64,000 nucleotides of DNA from Pedobacter aquatilis (GTDB lineage: Bacteria > Bacteroidota > Bacteroidia > Sphingobacteriales > Sphingobacteriaceae): the NCBI RefSeq assembly GCF_030409415.1, contig NZ_JAUFPW010000004.1, positions 1-64,000 on the forward strand, given 5' to 3'. The notes beneath the pieces were generated by a model. It was not told where the DNA came from and searched no databases. It saw only the letters and a program-made list of their open reading frames with translations. Position 1 is the stretch's first letter. Each line of letters begins with the position of its first letter. The translations under genes and the position numbers were made by a program. Positions 53,917 to 60,860 of the stretch are shown one piece after another.

Positions 53917-54642
53917 ATGTTGCATAAGGTAAGGGGTATAGTATTGAAAACCACAAATTACAGTGAAAGTAGTGTAATTGTTCAGGTTTTTACCGATAAA
54001 TTTGGGATGCAATCTTACCTGATTAATGGTGTAAAAAAGCCAAAAGCAAGGGTTAAGATGAATATGCTACAGGCTTTGCATTTGCTGGATATGGTTGTTT
54101 ACCATAAAGCAAATACTAATATCCAGCGAATTTCGGAGGTTCGCCAGGTGCCTGTATTTAAAACAATACCTTACGATATTGTAAAAACAAGCATTGTGAT
54201 TTTCTTAAATGAAGTATTGTATAAAAGTATTCGTCAGCAATCTGCTGATGAGGGCATATTCGATTACATATTTAGTGCTATAGCTTGGTTTGATGAAAGT
54301 GAAGAACTTAACCCAAACTTTCACCTGTCGTTTCTGCTTAAATTGACACGGTTTCTGGGTTTTTCCCCTAACGAAAAAAGAAGAACTGACCAGGTTTATT
54401 TCGATTTGCAAGAGGGAGAGTTTTTATCCAGAACGCCAATTCATACCAATTATTTGCAATTGGAAGATGCGTTAGGCTTTATAGCGCTGTTTAATACACC
54501 GCTTGAAAAAATTTCTGATATAAAAATGAGTAATACTCAACGTCGCTTTTTATTAGATAAGATATTGGTTTTCTATACCTTACATACGGCCTCATTTGGC
54601 GAAGTACAATCGCATAAAATACTGGAAACTTTGCTTAGCTGA
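53917..54642 (+). CDS. recO: DNA repair protein RecO
   Basis: A 241-residue recombination mediator of the RecFOR pathway that loads RecA on single-stranded DNA. I take ATG 53917 (MLHKVRGIVLKTTNYSESSVIVQVFTDKFG), which is the usual RecO N-terminus with its OB fold; a TTG nine bases upstream is also in frame. The helical C-terminal domain contains LLKLTRFLGFSPN and LLDKILVFYTLHTASFGEVQSHKILETLLS-type end segments. The zinc cysteines of some RecO proteins are absent. TAAATTTG at 53871-53878 is a possible -7 element. Confidence 0.92.
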   Translation: MLHKVRGIVLKTTNYSESSVIVQVFTDKFGMQSYLINGVKKPKARVKMNMLQALHLLDMVVYHKANTNIQRISEVRQVPVFKTIPYDIVKTSIVIFLNEVLYKSIRQQSADEGIFDYIFSAIAWFDESEELNPNFHLSFLLKLTRFLGFSPNEKRRTDQVYFDLQEGEFLSRTPIHTNYLQLEDALGFIALFNTPLEKISDIKMSNTQRRFLLDKILVFYTLHTASFGEVQSHKILETLLS

Positions 54643-54658
54643 AAAAAAATAAAAAAGA

Positions 54659-54689
54659 TTTGCGAAACAAGATTATAGCGCTATATTTG
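54659..54689 (+). promoter_or_regulatory. Promoter of the tRNA-Val genes
   Basis: TTTG at 54659-54662, exactly 19 bp, then TATATTTG at 54682-54689: a full match to the Bacteroidota consensus. Predicted start near 54696, about 10 bp before the first tRNA. Confidence 0.85.
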
Positions 54690-54705
54690 CATTCCCAAAA
54701 GGAAA

Positions 54706-54780
54706 GGGAAATTAGCTCAGCTGGTTCAGAGCACCTCGTTTACACCGAGGGGGTCGGGGGTTCGAACCCCTCATTTCCCA
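54706..54780 (+). tRNA. tRNA-Val (anticodon TAC), copy 1
   Basis: A 75-nt cloverleaf: acceptor GGGAAAT pairs with ATTTCCC; the D arm contains AGCTCAGCTGGTTCAGAGC; the anticodon stem CCTCG/CGAGG encloses TTTACAC, giving anticodon TAC for valine; the T arm is GGGGGTTCGAACCCC. CCA is not encoded. Followed at 54784-54809 by a hairpin (AAACCTTTCAA / TTGAAAGGTTT). Confidence 0.96.
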
Positions 54781-54783
54781 CAC

Positions 54784-54812
54784 AAACCTTTCAAGGAGTT
54801 GAAAGGTTTTTT
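54784..54812 (+). terminator. Hairpin terminator after the first tRNA-Val
   Basis: AAACCTTTCAA, loop GGAG, TTGAAAGGTTT and T residues. Confidence 0.8.
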
Positions 54813-54841
54813 TATCACATAATGCAATCCTTTAAATAAAT

Positions 54842-54916
54842 GGGAAATTAGCTCAGCTGGTTCAGAGCACCTCGTTTACACCGAGGGGGTCGGGGGTTCG
54901 AACCCCTCATTTCCCA
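54842..54916 (+). tRNA. tRNA-Val (anticodon TAC), copy 2
   Basis: Identical over all 75 nt to the copy at 54706-54780, anticodon TAC. It lies 61 bp downstream and lacks an obvious promoter of its own, so it depends on read-through or processing. It is followed by its own hairpin at 54921-54946. Confidence 0.96.
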
Positions 54917-54920
54917 CACA

Positions 54921-54950
54921 AAGCCTTTCAGGAAACTGAGAGGCTTTTAT
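54921..54950 (+). terminator. Hairpin terminator after the second tRNA-Val
   Basis: AAGCCTTTCAG, loop GAAA, CTGAGAGGCTT and T residues. Related in sequence to the hairpin after copy 1, showing that tRNA plus terminator was duplicated as one unit. Confidence 0.8.
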
Positions 54951-54955
54951 TTTTA

Positions 54956-55039
54956 CTGAAATTAACTCAGCTGATTCATAGCATCCCGACATTTCAGTCG
55001 GGAGGTTTGTTCCGATTTAATAATCGAGATCATTTCCCA
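54956..55039 (+). pseudogene. Decayed third tRNA copy
   Basis: CTGAAATTAACTCAGCTGAT mirrors the 5' half of the tRNA-Val copies and CATTTCCCA their 3' end. The middle is replaced by a CCCGAC/GTCGGG hairpin with loop ATTTCA and by GGTTTGTTCCGATTTAATAA. The acceptor stem no longer pairs at its first bases and the T arm is lost. It is followed by a remnant of the terminator hairpin (AAAGCCTCTAAG...). Not a functional tRNA. Confidence 0.75.
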
Positions 55040-55210
55040 CACGAAAGCCTCTAAGAAAACTGGGATGCTTTTTTTATACTTCGATTTTTTGAATAACATT
55101 TCTACTATTGTCATGCTCAGCTTGTCTAAGCACTATGAATAAATAATTTTTGGCTGATGCTTTTTCATTTATATATCCGAAATTGCGTTTCAAGAAATGC
55201 CTTGCCTTAA

Positions 55211-56122
55211 ATGCTAAATAAAATCATCAGGTTTATTTTTTTTGGAAACTATTTTGTGGGCATTTTGGCCGTTGCATTAACTTTAGAGGCCACCCAGCAG
55301 TTGCGCTTACCCTATAATTCAGTTAATTATTTTCTCTTGTTATTTCTGGCACCAATAATTTATTATACCTATGCTTACAATAATGTTTCTACTGTTCCGT
55401 CAAGTACAAATCCTCGAAATCAATGGTATTATAAACACAAAACCTTTATAAATTGGAGCCAGACTATTCTGTTTCTGCTTTGCATGGTTTTAGCCATCAA
55501 TTTATTATATCAAAACTTTTATAATATTCTAAAACTCCCCCTCAACTATTGGGTTGCAATCCTGATTATTATTACAGCCGGGGTTTTATATTATGGATTA
55601 TTGCCCAAATCTTTCATCAAATTTAACCTTAGAAACACAGGTTGGTTAAAAGCTTTTGTAATTGGATTTGTATGGGCTTGCTGTGCTAACGTTTTACCTT
55701 TAATTATGTTAAAAATTGAAACAGGCATTGGTTATCATGATTCTGTTCTGTGGACATGGCTTTTTATCAAAAACTGGATGTTCTGTACCGTAAATGCGAT
55801 TATTTTCGATATTAAGGACTATCCAACAGATTCAAACAGGCACTTAAGAACCTTTGTTGTAAGATACGGATTACGTCGAACAATTTTCAATATTTTAATC
55901 CCGTTATTGCTAATCGGGTTGGCCTCTTTAGGCATTTTTGCCTACTACAAAGGCTTTGGCTCTCCTCAGGTTTTCTTTAATATTTTACCGTTTGTATTAA
56001 CTATTTATGTGGCTTATTCCATGCATCGCCGTAAAAATATTTTATATTATTTGATGGTGATAGATGGATTAATTCTATTTAAAGCCATTTGTGGAATAAT
56101 AGGTATGCAATTTGTAAAATAG
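55211..56122 (+). CDS. UbiA-like prenyltransferase-family membrane protein
   Basis: A 303-residue protein with about nine membrane helices. The segment FDIKDYPTDSNRHLRTFVVRYG resembles the second Asp-rich motif of UbiA prenyltransferases (DxxxD followed by TFAVRLG). The first Asp-rich motif is not evident; YAYNNVSTVPSSTNPRN occupies its usual place, so catalysis is uncertain. Substrate unknown. It lies 28 bp upstream of a methyltransferase gene, the usual companion of prenylated-quinone or lipid pathways, but no other such gene is present. Confidence 0.65.
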   Translation: MLNKIIRFIFFGNYFVGILAVALTLEATQQLRLPYNSVNYFLLLFLAPIIYYTYAYNNVSTVPSSTNPRNQWYYKHKTFINWSQTILFLLCMVLAINLLYQNFYNILKLPLNYWVAILIIITAGVLYYGLLPKSFIKFNLRNTGWLKAFVIGFVWACCANVLPLIMLKIETGIGYHDSVLWTWLFIKNWMFCTVNAIIFDIKDYPTDSNRHLRTFVVRYGLRRTIFNILIPLLLIGLASLGIFAYYKGFGSPQVFFNILPFVLTIYVAYSMHRRKNILYYLMVIDGLILFKAICGIIGMQFVK

Positions 56123-56150
56123 TTATGGTTTAACTTTCAATTTTTAAGTT

Positions 56151-56783
56151 TTGGCAAATAACTACGATAAAATCGCTACACAATATGATGCATTAAGTAG
56201 GTTGATATTTGCTAAAGCCCAAGTTAACGCACAGATTAATCAGCTAAATTATATCCCTGCCAATAGCTCAATTTTAATTGCTGGCGGTGGCACAGGGTGG
56301 ATTTTAGAAGAATTGTCAAAAGTTCATTCTTCAGGTTTAAAAATTGTATATGTAGAACTTTCAGCCAAAATGATTTTGCTCTCTCAGGCCAGAAATTGTA
56401 AAAACAACATCGTCGAATTTGTTAATCTACCAATCGAAGAGTTTAGCACAGACAATTCTTTTGATATTATTTTAACACCTTTTCTATTTGATAACTTTAC
56501 ATCAAAGCAGGCTGAATTGGTTTTCTTCCAATTGAATCATTTGTTAAAAGATAATGGCAAATGGTTTTTAGTTGATTTTACTCTCGAGCATCATACCGGC
56601 AGATGGTGGAAAGCTCTCTTGCTAAAATCGATGTATCTTTTCTTTCGATTTTTTAGAATGATTCAAACGTCACACTTAATTGAGATGAAGCCTTACTTTT
56701 TTAATCATCATTACCAAATCATAGAGGAGCGCTATTACTATAAACATTTCATCAAGGCAACTATTTTTAAAAAAAAGAAATGA
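56151..56783 (+). CDS. SAM-dependent methyltransferase, class I
   Basis: A 210-residue methyltransferase. The SAM-binding loop SSILIAGGGTGWILEEL replaces the common GxGxG, acidic motif II is VYVELSAKMI, and DIILTPFLFDNFTSKQAELV is motif IV. It appears to begin with TTG at 56151 (reading MANNYDKIATQYDALSR), since the nearest upstream ATG meets an immediate stop. Probably co-transcribed with the UbiA-like gene. Substrate unknown. Confidence 0.78.
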   Translation: MANNYDKIATQYDALSRLIFAKAQVNAQINQLNYIPANSSILIAGGGTGWILEELSKVHSSGLKIVYVELSAKMILLSQARNCKNNIVEFVNLPIEEFSTDNSFDIILTPFLFDNFTSKQAELVFFQLNHLLKDNGKWFLVDFTLEHHTGRWWKALLLKSMYLFFRFFRMIQTSHLIEMKPYFFNHHYQIIEERYYYKHFIKATIFKKKK

Positions 56784-56804
56784 CAGTAATTAAATGCAAC
56801 ACAA

Positions 56805-56834
56805 TTGCATTTGCTATTTTATTTCGTATTTTTG
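56805..56834 (+). promoter_or_regulatory. Promoter of the thioredoxin-reductase-like gene
   Basis: TTG at 56805-56807, exactly 19 bp, TATTTTTG at 56827-56834. The predicted start is about 56840, so the ATG at 56842 or 56848 is nearly leaderless. Confidence 0.7.
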
Positions 56835-56841
56835 AAAAAAA

Positions 56842-57744
56842 ATGAACATGATATACGATGTAATAATTATTGGAGGCAGTTATGCCGGTTTATCTGCCGC
56901 CTTAGCCTTGGGTAGAGCCAAACGAAATGTTTTGATAATCGATTCAAATAAACCATGCAATAAGCAAACACCGCATTCGCACAATTTTTTAACTCATGAT
57001 GGAGATAAGCCCTCAGAAATTTCAGCAATAGCGAAAGCCGAAGTTTTAACATACCCAACGGTTAAATTTATTGATGGTGAAGCAATTTCTGCGAAGGAAT
57101 TTAATAATAGATTTGAAGTGACTTTAGCAGATGAAAGTATTTTTACTTCAAGAAAAATTTTGCTGGCCACTGGTTTAATGGATGTTTTGCCTGAAATTCC
57201 TGGCTTTAAGGAATGTTGGGCAATTTCGGTTATACACTGCCCTTATTGCCACGGTTATGAAGTAAAAGATGAAAAAGTTGGCATCTTATTAAATGGAGAT
57301 ATGGCCTTTGATATGTCTAAAATGATTCATCATTGGAATAATGATGTAACACTTCTAACAAACGGTTTATCTCAATTAACTGAAGAACAGTCTTCATTAC
57401 TAAAATCCAAGTCAATAAAAATAATTGAAACTAAACTATCTGCTATTCAACATCAAGATGGTTATTTAAACAATATTGTTTTCCAAAATGGGGAAAAGTT
57501 GAATCTAGCGGCGCTTTATGCGAAGCCAAAAATGGTTCAACATTCCGATATATATGCTAAACTAAATTGCGAAATAAATCAGAACGGATTGCTCGTTGTC
57601 GATGCTTTTCAAAAAACTACTAATTATGGCGTTTATGCTGCTGGAGATTGTACCACAATGTTTAGAAGCTTGGCTGCGGCAACTGCTGCAGGTTCGATGG
57701 CTGGGGCAATGATAAATAAAGACTTGATTTGGGAGGATTTTTAG
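56842..57744 (+). CDS. Thioredoxin-reductase-like FAD/NAD(P) oxidoreductase
   Basis: A 300-residue flavoprotein. FAD-binding IIIGGSYAGLSAALALGRAK is at the N-terminus, the redox pair is in VIHCPYCHGYEVKD (CxxC), and the second FAD motif is NYGVYAAGDCTTMFRSLAAA. The HxxxCPYCHGYE form is seen in thioredoxin-reductase-like proteins of uncertain substrate. Either ATG (56842 or 56848) is possible. It follows the methyltransferase but has its own promoter. Confidence 0.85.
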   Translation: MNMIYDVIIIGGSYAGLSAALALGRAKRNVLIIDSNKPCNKQTPHSHNFLTHDGDKPSEISAIAKAEVLTYPTVKFIDGEAISAKEFNNRFEVTLADESIFTSRKILLATGLMDVLPEIPGFKECWAISVIHCPYCHGYEVKDEKVGILLNGDMAFDMSKMIHHWNNDVTLLTNGLSQLTEEQSSLLKSKSIKIIETKLSAIQHQDGYLNNIVFQNGEKLNLAALYAKPKMVQHSDIYAKLNCEINQNGLLVVDAFQKTTNYGVYAAGDCTTMFRSLAAATAAGSMAGAMINKDLIWEDF

Positions 57745-57756
57745 CCTGCCCAATGC

Positions 57757-57921
57757 TTAAAAAACTATTGCACCAATGATTATTACAGCAAACATAACGG
57801 CCATCACAATTCTATCCGCATTAATCCATTGTGCTCTTGTTAAAGGAGTTGCAATTTTTTCGGCTCTTTCTTCTTTTGGTCTTACTAACCTTAAAGCAGA
57901 TGTGTCTAATTTAATAATCAT
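57757..57921 (-). CDS. Short membrane protein (54 residues)
   Basis: An open frame of 54 codons between two larger genes. It reads MIIKLDTSALRLVRPKEERA at the N-terminus, continues with a polar region, and ends with one membrane helix (IVMAVMFAVIIIGAIVF). Codon use and a plausible signal-anchor-like topology support a real gene; there is no homology I recognise. A start ATG is at 57921 and stop at 57757; no terminator or promoter is evident. Confidence 0.55.
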   Translation of the reverse strand: MIIKLDTSALRLVRPKEERAEKIATPLTRAQWINADRIVMAVMFAVIIIGAIVF

Positions 57922-58090
57922 AGGAAATGTTTTTATAGGTTATTAATTTAGAGGCAAATCCTAAGCCAAAAAAAGTCATTGATGTTAAATTGTGGATAAC
58001 TTGTGCTTTTTTGTTTATTAAATGAAATTAGATGTATTTTTGTGTTATCTCTTTGAAAATAAGGTTGTACTAAAAGTTAAACAAATGGTT

Positions 58091-59557
58091 TTAGTTGGTA
58101 ATAGTACTCTCATTTTCTATTTCTTCCATTGAAGATATTTTGCTATTCTTTTTTCCGTACCAGAAATAGATGGCTAAACCAATTATTAACCATACGGCAA
58201 GCCTCAACCAGGTTTCCCATGGCAAGAAAACCATCATTGCGATGCAAGTTAAAATACCCAATATTGGAATTAATGGAACCAACGGAACTCTGAAAGGACG
58301 TTTGGCATCTGGGTCGGTTTTACGCAGGATTAAAATACCAACGCAAACCATTAAAAAGGCTAACAAGGTACCAATGCTTGTCATTTCACCTACAACATTA
58401 ATAGGTACAAATGCAGCAAATAAACCGATGAAAGCACAAAGCATCATGTTCGATTTCCATGGCGTTTTGAATTTTGGATGAACTTCAGAGAAAATCTTGG
58501 GTAATAAGCCGTCTTTGCTAATCGAATAAAACATTCGAGATTGTGCCATTAAGTCAATCAAAATAACGGAAGTGTAACCGATTAAAATAGCTAAAATTAT
58601 CGCCTGACTTAACCAGCCATATGGCGTTTTTTCAATGGCGATGGCAACTGGTGCACCGCTGTTTGCAAAATCCTTGTAATTGGCCAAGCCTGTCATCACA
58701 TGGCCGAACAATCCGAATAAAACGGTGCAAACCAATAAGGAACCAATAATACCGATTGGTAAATCTCTTGCAGGGTTTTTAGTTTCCTGTGCTGATGCTG
58801 CAACGGCATCGAAACCAATGAATACAAAAAATACCAAGCCTGCACCACGTAAAACACCACTCCAACCAAACTGACCAAAAGTGCCGGTATTTTCAGGGAT
58901 ATAAGGATGATAATTTGCCGGGTCGATGTATTGCCAACCAAGTGCTATAAAAACCAAAACCACACCAACTTTTAAAAACACGATGATACCATTTACAATT
59001 GCCGACCCTTTTGTGCCCCTAATTAATATTGCTGTCATTAACACGACAACTAGTGCCGCAGGAATATTTACAATACCATTAACCGTAGTTCCATCGGCAA
59101 GTTTTGCAGTTTCAAAAGGTGATAAGGTTAGTTGTGGTGGTAGATAAATACCTAAACTACCTAAAAATCTGGTTAAATATTGCGACCAGCTAATAGCAAC
59201 GGTTGCGCAGCCAACTGAATACTCCAACACTAAATCCCATCCAATTATCCAGGCGAAAAGCTCGCCCATAGTTGCGTATGAATAAGTATAAGCGCTACCC
59301 GCAACTGGAATCATCGATGCAAATTCTGCATAACATAACGCTGCAAAACCACAACCTAAAGCTGCTATAACAAAAGAAAGCGTTACCGCCGGACCAGAAT
59401 GATTTGCTGCCGCCAAACCTGTAATGCTAAATAAGCCAGCACCTAATGTTAAACCAACGCCTATTAAAATTAAATTTATTGGCCCTAAAGTTCTTTTTAA
59501 TGAACCTTCGCCTTGTTGGTTTGCTTCAGCAACTATGCTGGCAATAGATTTTTTCAT
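58091..59557 (-). CDS. APC-family amino-acid permease
   Basis: A 488-residue inner-membrane transporter with twelve or more helices. It shows the cationic amino-acid transporter signatures: LGPINLILIGVGLTLGAGLFSITG, YAEFASMIPVAGSAYTYSYATMGE, and VFFVFIGFDAVAASAQETKNPARDLP. Length matches YhdG/CAT-type permeases. The exact substrate is not predictable. Monocistronic on the minus strand. Confidence 0.92.
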   Translation of the reverse strand: MKKSIASIVAEANQQGEGSLKRTLGPINLILIGVGLTLGAGLFSITGLAAANHSGPAVTLSFVIAALGCGFAALCYAEFASMIPVAGSAYTYSYATMGELFAWIIGWDLVLEYSVGCATVAISWSQYLTRFLGSLGIYLPPQLTLSPFETAKLADGTTVNGIVNIPAALVVVLMTAILIRGTKGSAIVNGIIVFLKVGVVLVFIALGWQYIDPANYHPYIPENTGTFGQFGWSGVLRGAGLVFFVFIGFDAVAASAQETKNPARDLPIGIIGSLLVCTVLFGLFGHVMTGLANYKDFANSGAPVAIAIEKTPYGWLSQAIILAILIGYTSVILIDLMAQSRMFYSISKDGLLPKIFSEVHPKFKTPWKSNMMLCAFIGLFAAFVPINVVGEMTSIGTLLAFLMVCVGILILRKTDPDAKRPFRVPLVPLIPILGILTCIAMMVFLPWETWLRLAVWLIIGLAIYFWYGKKNSKISSMEEIENESTITN

Positions 59558-60423
59558 GAAAACAAGTTATCGAACTGCAAAATTACCAAAATATATTAAA
59601 TCTATCGTATTTGTAGCTGTTTTGGTTAAATGTTTTCCGTTTTTTTTTCTTGAGTTTCTGAAACTTTGTTAGGCCAATTTAAGTTGAACAAATATTTTGT
59701 GGTGAGGACCTGTTGGTTGGAAAGTTAAGCGCTAAACTAACCGCCCCGTCATTTCGAGCGCAGCCAAGAAATCTTTTAAATATGCTAACATTTAGCAATG
59801 ATTTTAATATTTGTCCAAGCCGGAAGAGCTTTTTTCTTTTGACAACAAAAGACTAGCTTGAGCACAATGGAAAAACATAATCTAATGAAAATACATAATT
59901 GCCGGCTGAAAGTGTATTAAAGTTAGTGGTTAGGCTTTTACAGTACATACCCAATCCCGTACGTACGGGATGTTAGGCCGATTTAAGTCGAACGAAGATT
60001 TTGTGATGGGGACTTGCTAGTTGGAAAACTAAAATGCCTAAAAACCAAGCGCTCTAGTTTAAACGCCTAACTAACCACCTCGTCATTCTCGCGTATGCGG
60101 GAATCTTAATGCTTTAATTAGAGTTAATGCTTTAGGATTCCCTACCAAGTAGGGAATGACGATAAGCCTAACCTAAAAAGCGTTTCAATTTTGTATGCCA
60201 AACCAGCCGCTTTATTATCCTGGCGTGTGTACTCTAAATTCCTTGCAAAGACCCGGGTTACCTAAACCCGATTAAGCCAAATAGCTCCCGATTTTTCATC
60301 GGGACTATAGGCGAAAGCGGGGCTAAATCATCCGAAGAACTACTGAATTTGCTTTCCAAAAAAATAAAAAAACTTGAAATCTATAAAAATAAAAAATCAT
60401 AAATAAAAATTATATAACTGATT
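59558..60423. repeat. Large repeat-filled intergenic region upstream of padR
   Basis: About 870 bp without a gene. It holds: a GTTAGGCC-AATTTAAG block (from ~59668), a half hairpin element (CGTCATTTCGAGCG, 59746), a decayed repeat shared with 44974-45140 (59808-60030) containing the 18-bp palindrome ATCCCGTACGTACGGGAT (59954-59971), an inverted-repeat element CGTCATTCTCGC...GGGAATGACG (60081-60161), and a CCGGGTT/AACCCG pair plus a TCCCGATTTTTCATCGGGA hairpin near 60250-60305. Confidence 0.65.
60081..60161. repeat. Dispersed CGTCATTCTCGC...GGGAATGACG element
   Basis: CGTCATTC at the left and GAATGACG at the right, with inner GCGTATGCGGGAATC and GATTCCCTACCAAGTAGGG. It is a shorter member of the family at 36728-36918. 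Confidence 0.75.
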
Positions 60424-60440
60424 ATCAGTATTATACTGAT
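60424..60440 (+). promoter_or_regulatory. Palindrome upstream of padR
   Basis: ATCAGTAT-T-ATACTGAT, a perfect 17-bp palindrome 35 bp left of the second operator; possibly a second regulator-binding site. Confidence 0.5.
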
Positions 60441-60458
60441 AAAATGTAATTTATTTTA

Positions 60459-60479
60459 GTACTATGTATTGCATAGTAC
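60459..60479 (+). promoter_or_regulatory. Operator overlapping the padR promoter
   Basis: GTACTATG-TATTG-CATAGTAC, a perfect 8-5-8 inverted repeat. PadR regulators bind palindromes of this size (core ATGT/ACAT-like). It covers the -33 TTG at 60469-60471, so binding would occlude RNA polymerase, giving autorepression of padR and the PspC gene. Confidence 0.65.
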
Positions 60480-60500
60480 AATTTAAAACATATATCTTTG
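60469..60500 (+). promoter_or_regulatory. Promoter of the padR-pspC operon
   Basis: TTG at 60469-60471, a 21-bp spacer, TATCTTTG at 60493-60500, 5 bp before the padR ATG. The predicted start falls at or next to the ATG, so the leader is very short. Confidence 0.6.
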
Positions 60501-60504
60501 TATT

Positions 60505-60840
60505 ATGATAGCAGAAAATACGCAAACACAAATGCGGAAGGGAATTCTGGAATACTGTGTTTTATCAATCATCGCAAGAGGAGAAATATATGCCTCGGAT
60601 ATTATTGCTGAACTAAGGTCGGCAAAGCTTTTGGTGGTTGAGGGCACTTTATATCCATTATTAACCAGGCTTAAAAACAACGGTTTATTAAGCTACAACT
60701 GGGTAGAATCTACCTCAGGGCCTCCACGCAAATATTATACATTAACTGACGATGGTAGAGGAATTTTATCTCAACTCGACCAAACCTGGCAAGAACTGGC
60801 TTACGCTGTTGGCGTTTCGCAACAAGGCGCCAAATCGTAA
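60505..60840 (+). CDS. PadR-family transcriptional regulator
   Basis: A 111-residue winged-helix repressor: MRKGILEYCVLSIIARGEIYASDIIAELRSAKLLVVEGTLYPLLTRLKNNGLL, with the wing ESTSGPPRKYYTLTDDG, all split over helices typical of PadR. It precedes the PspC-domain protein by 20 bp, a pairing widespread in Bacteroidota that controls envelope-stress proteins. Confidence 0.92.
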   Translation: MIAENTQTQMRKGILEYCVLSIIARGEIYASDIIAELRSAKLLVVEGTLYPLLTRLKNNGLLSYNWVESTSGPPRKYYTLTDDGRGILSQLDQTWQELAYAVGVSQQGAKS

Positions 60841-60860
60841 AAATTTAAAACCGCAAAGAA

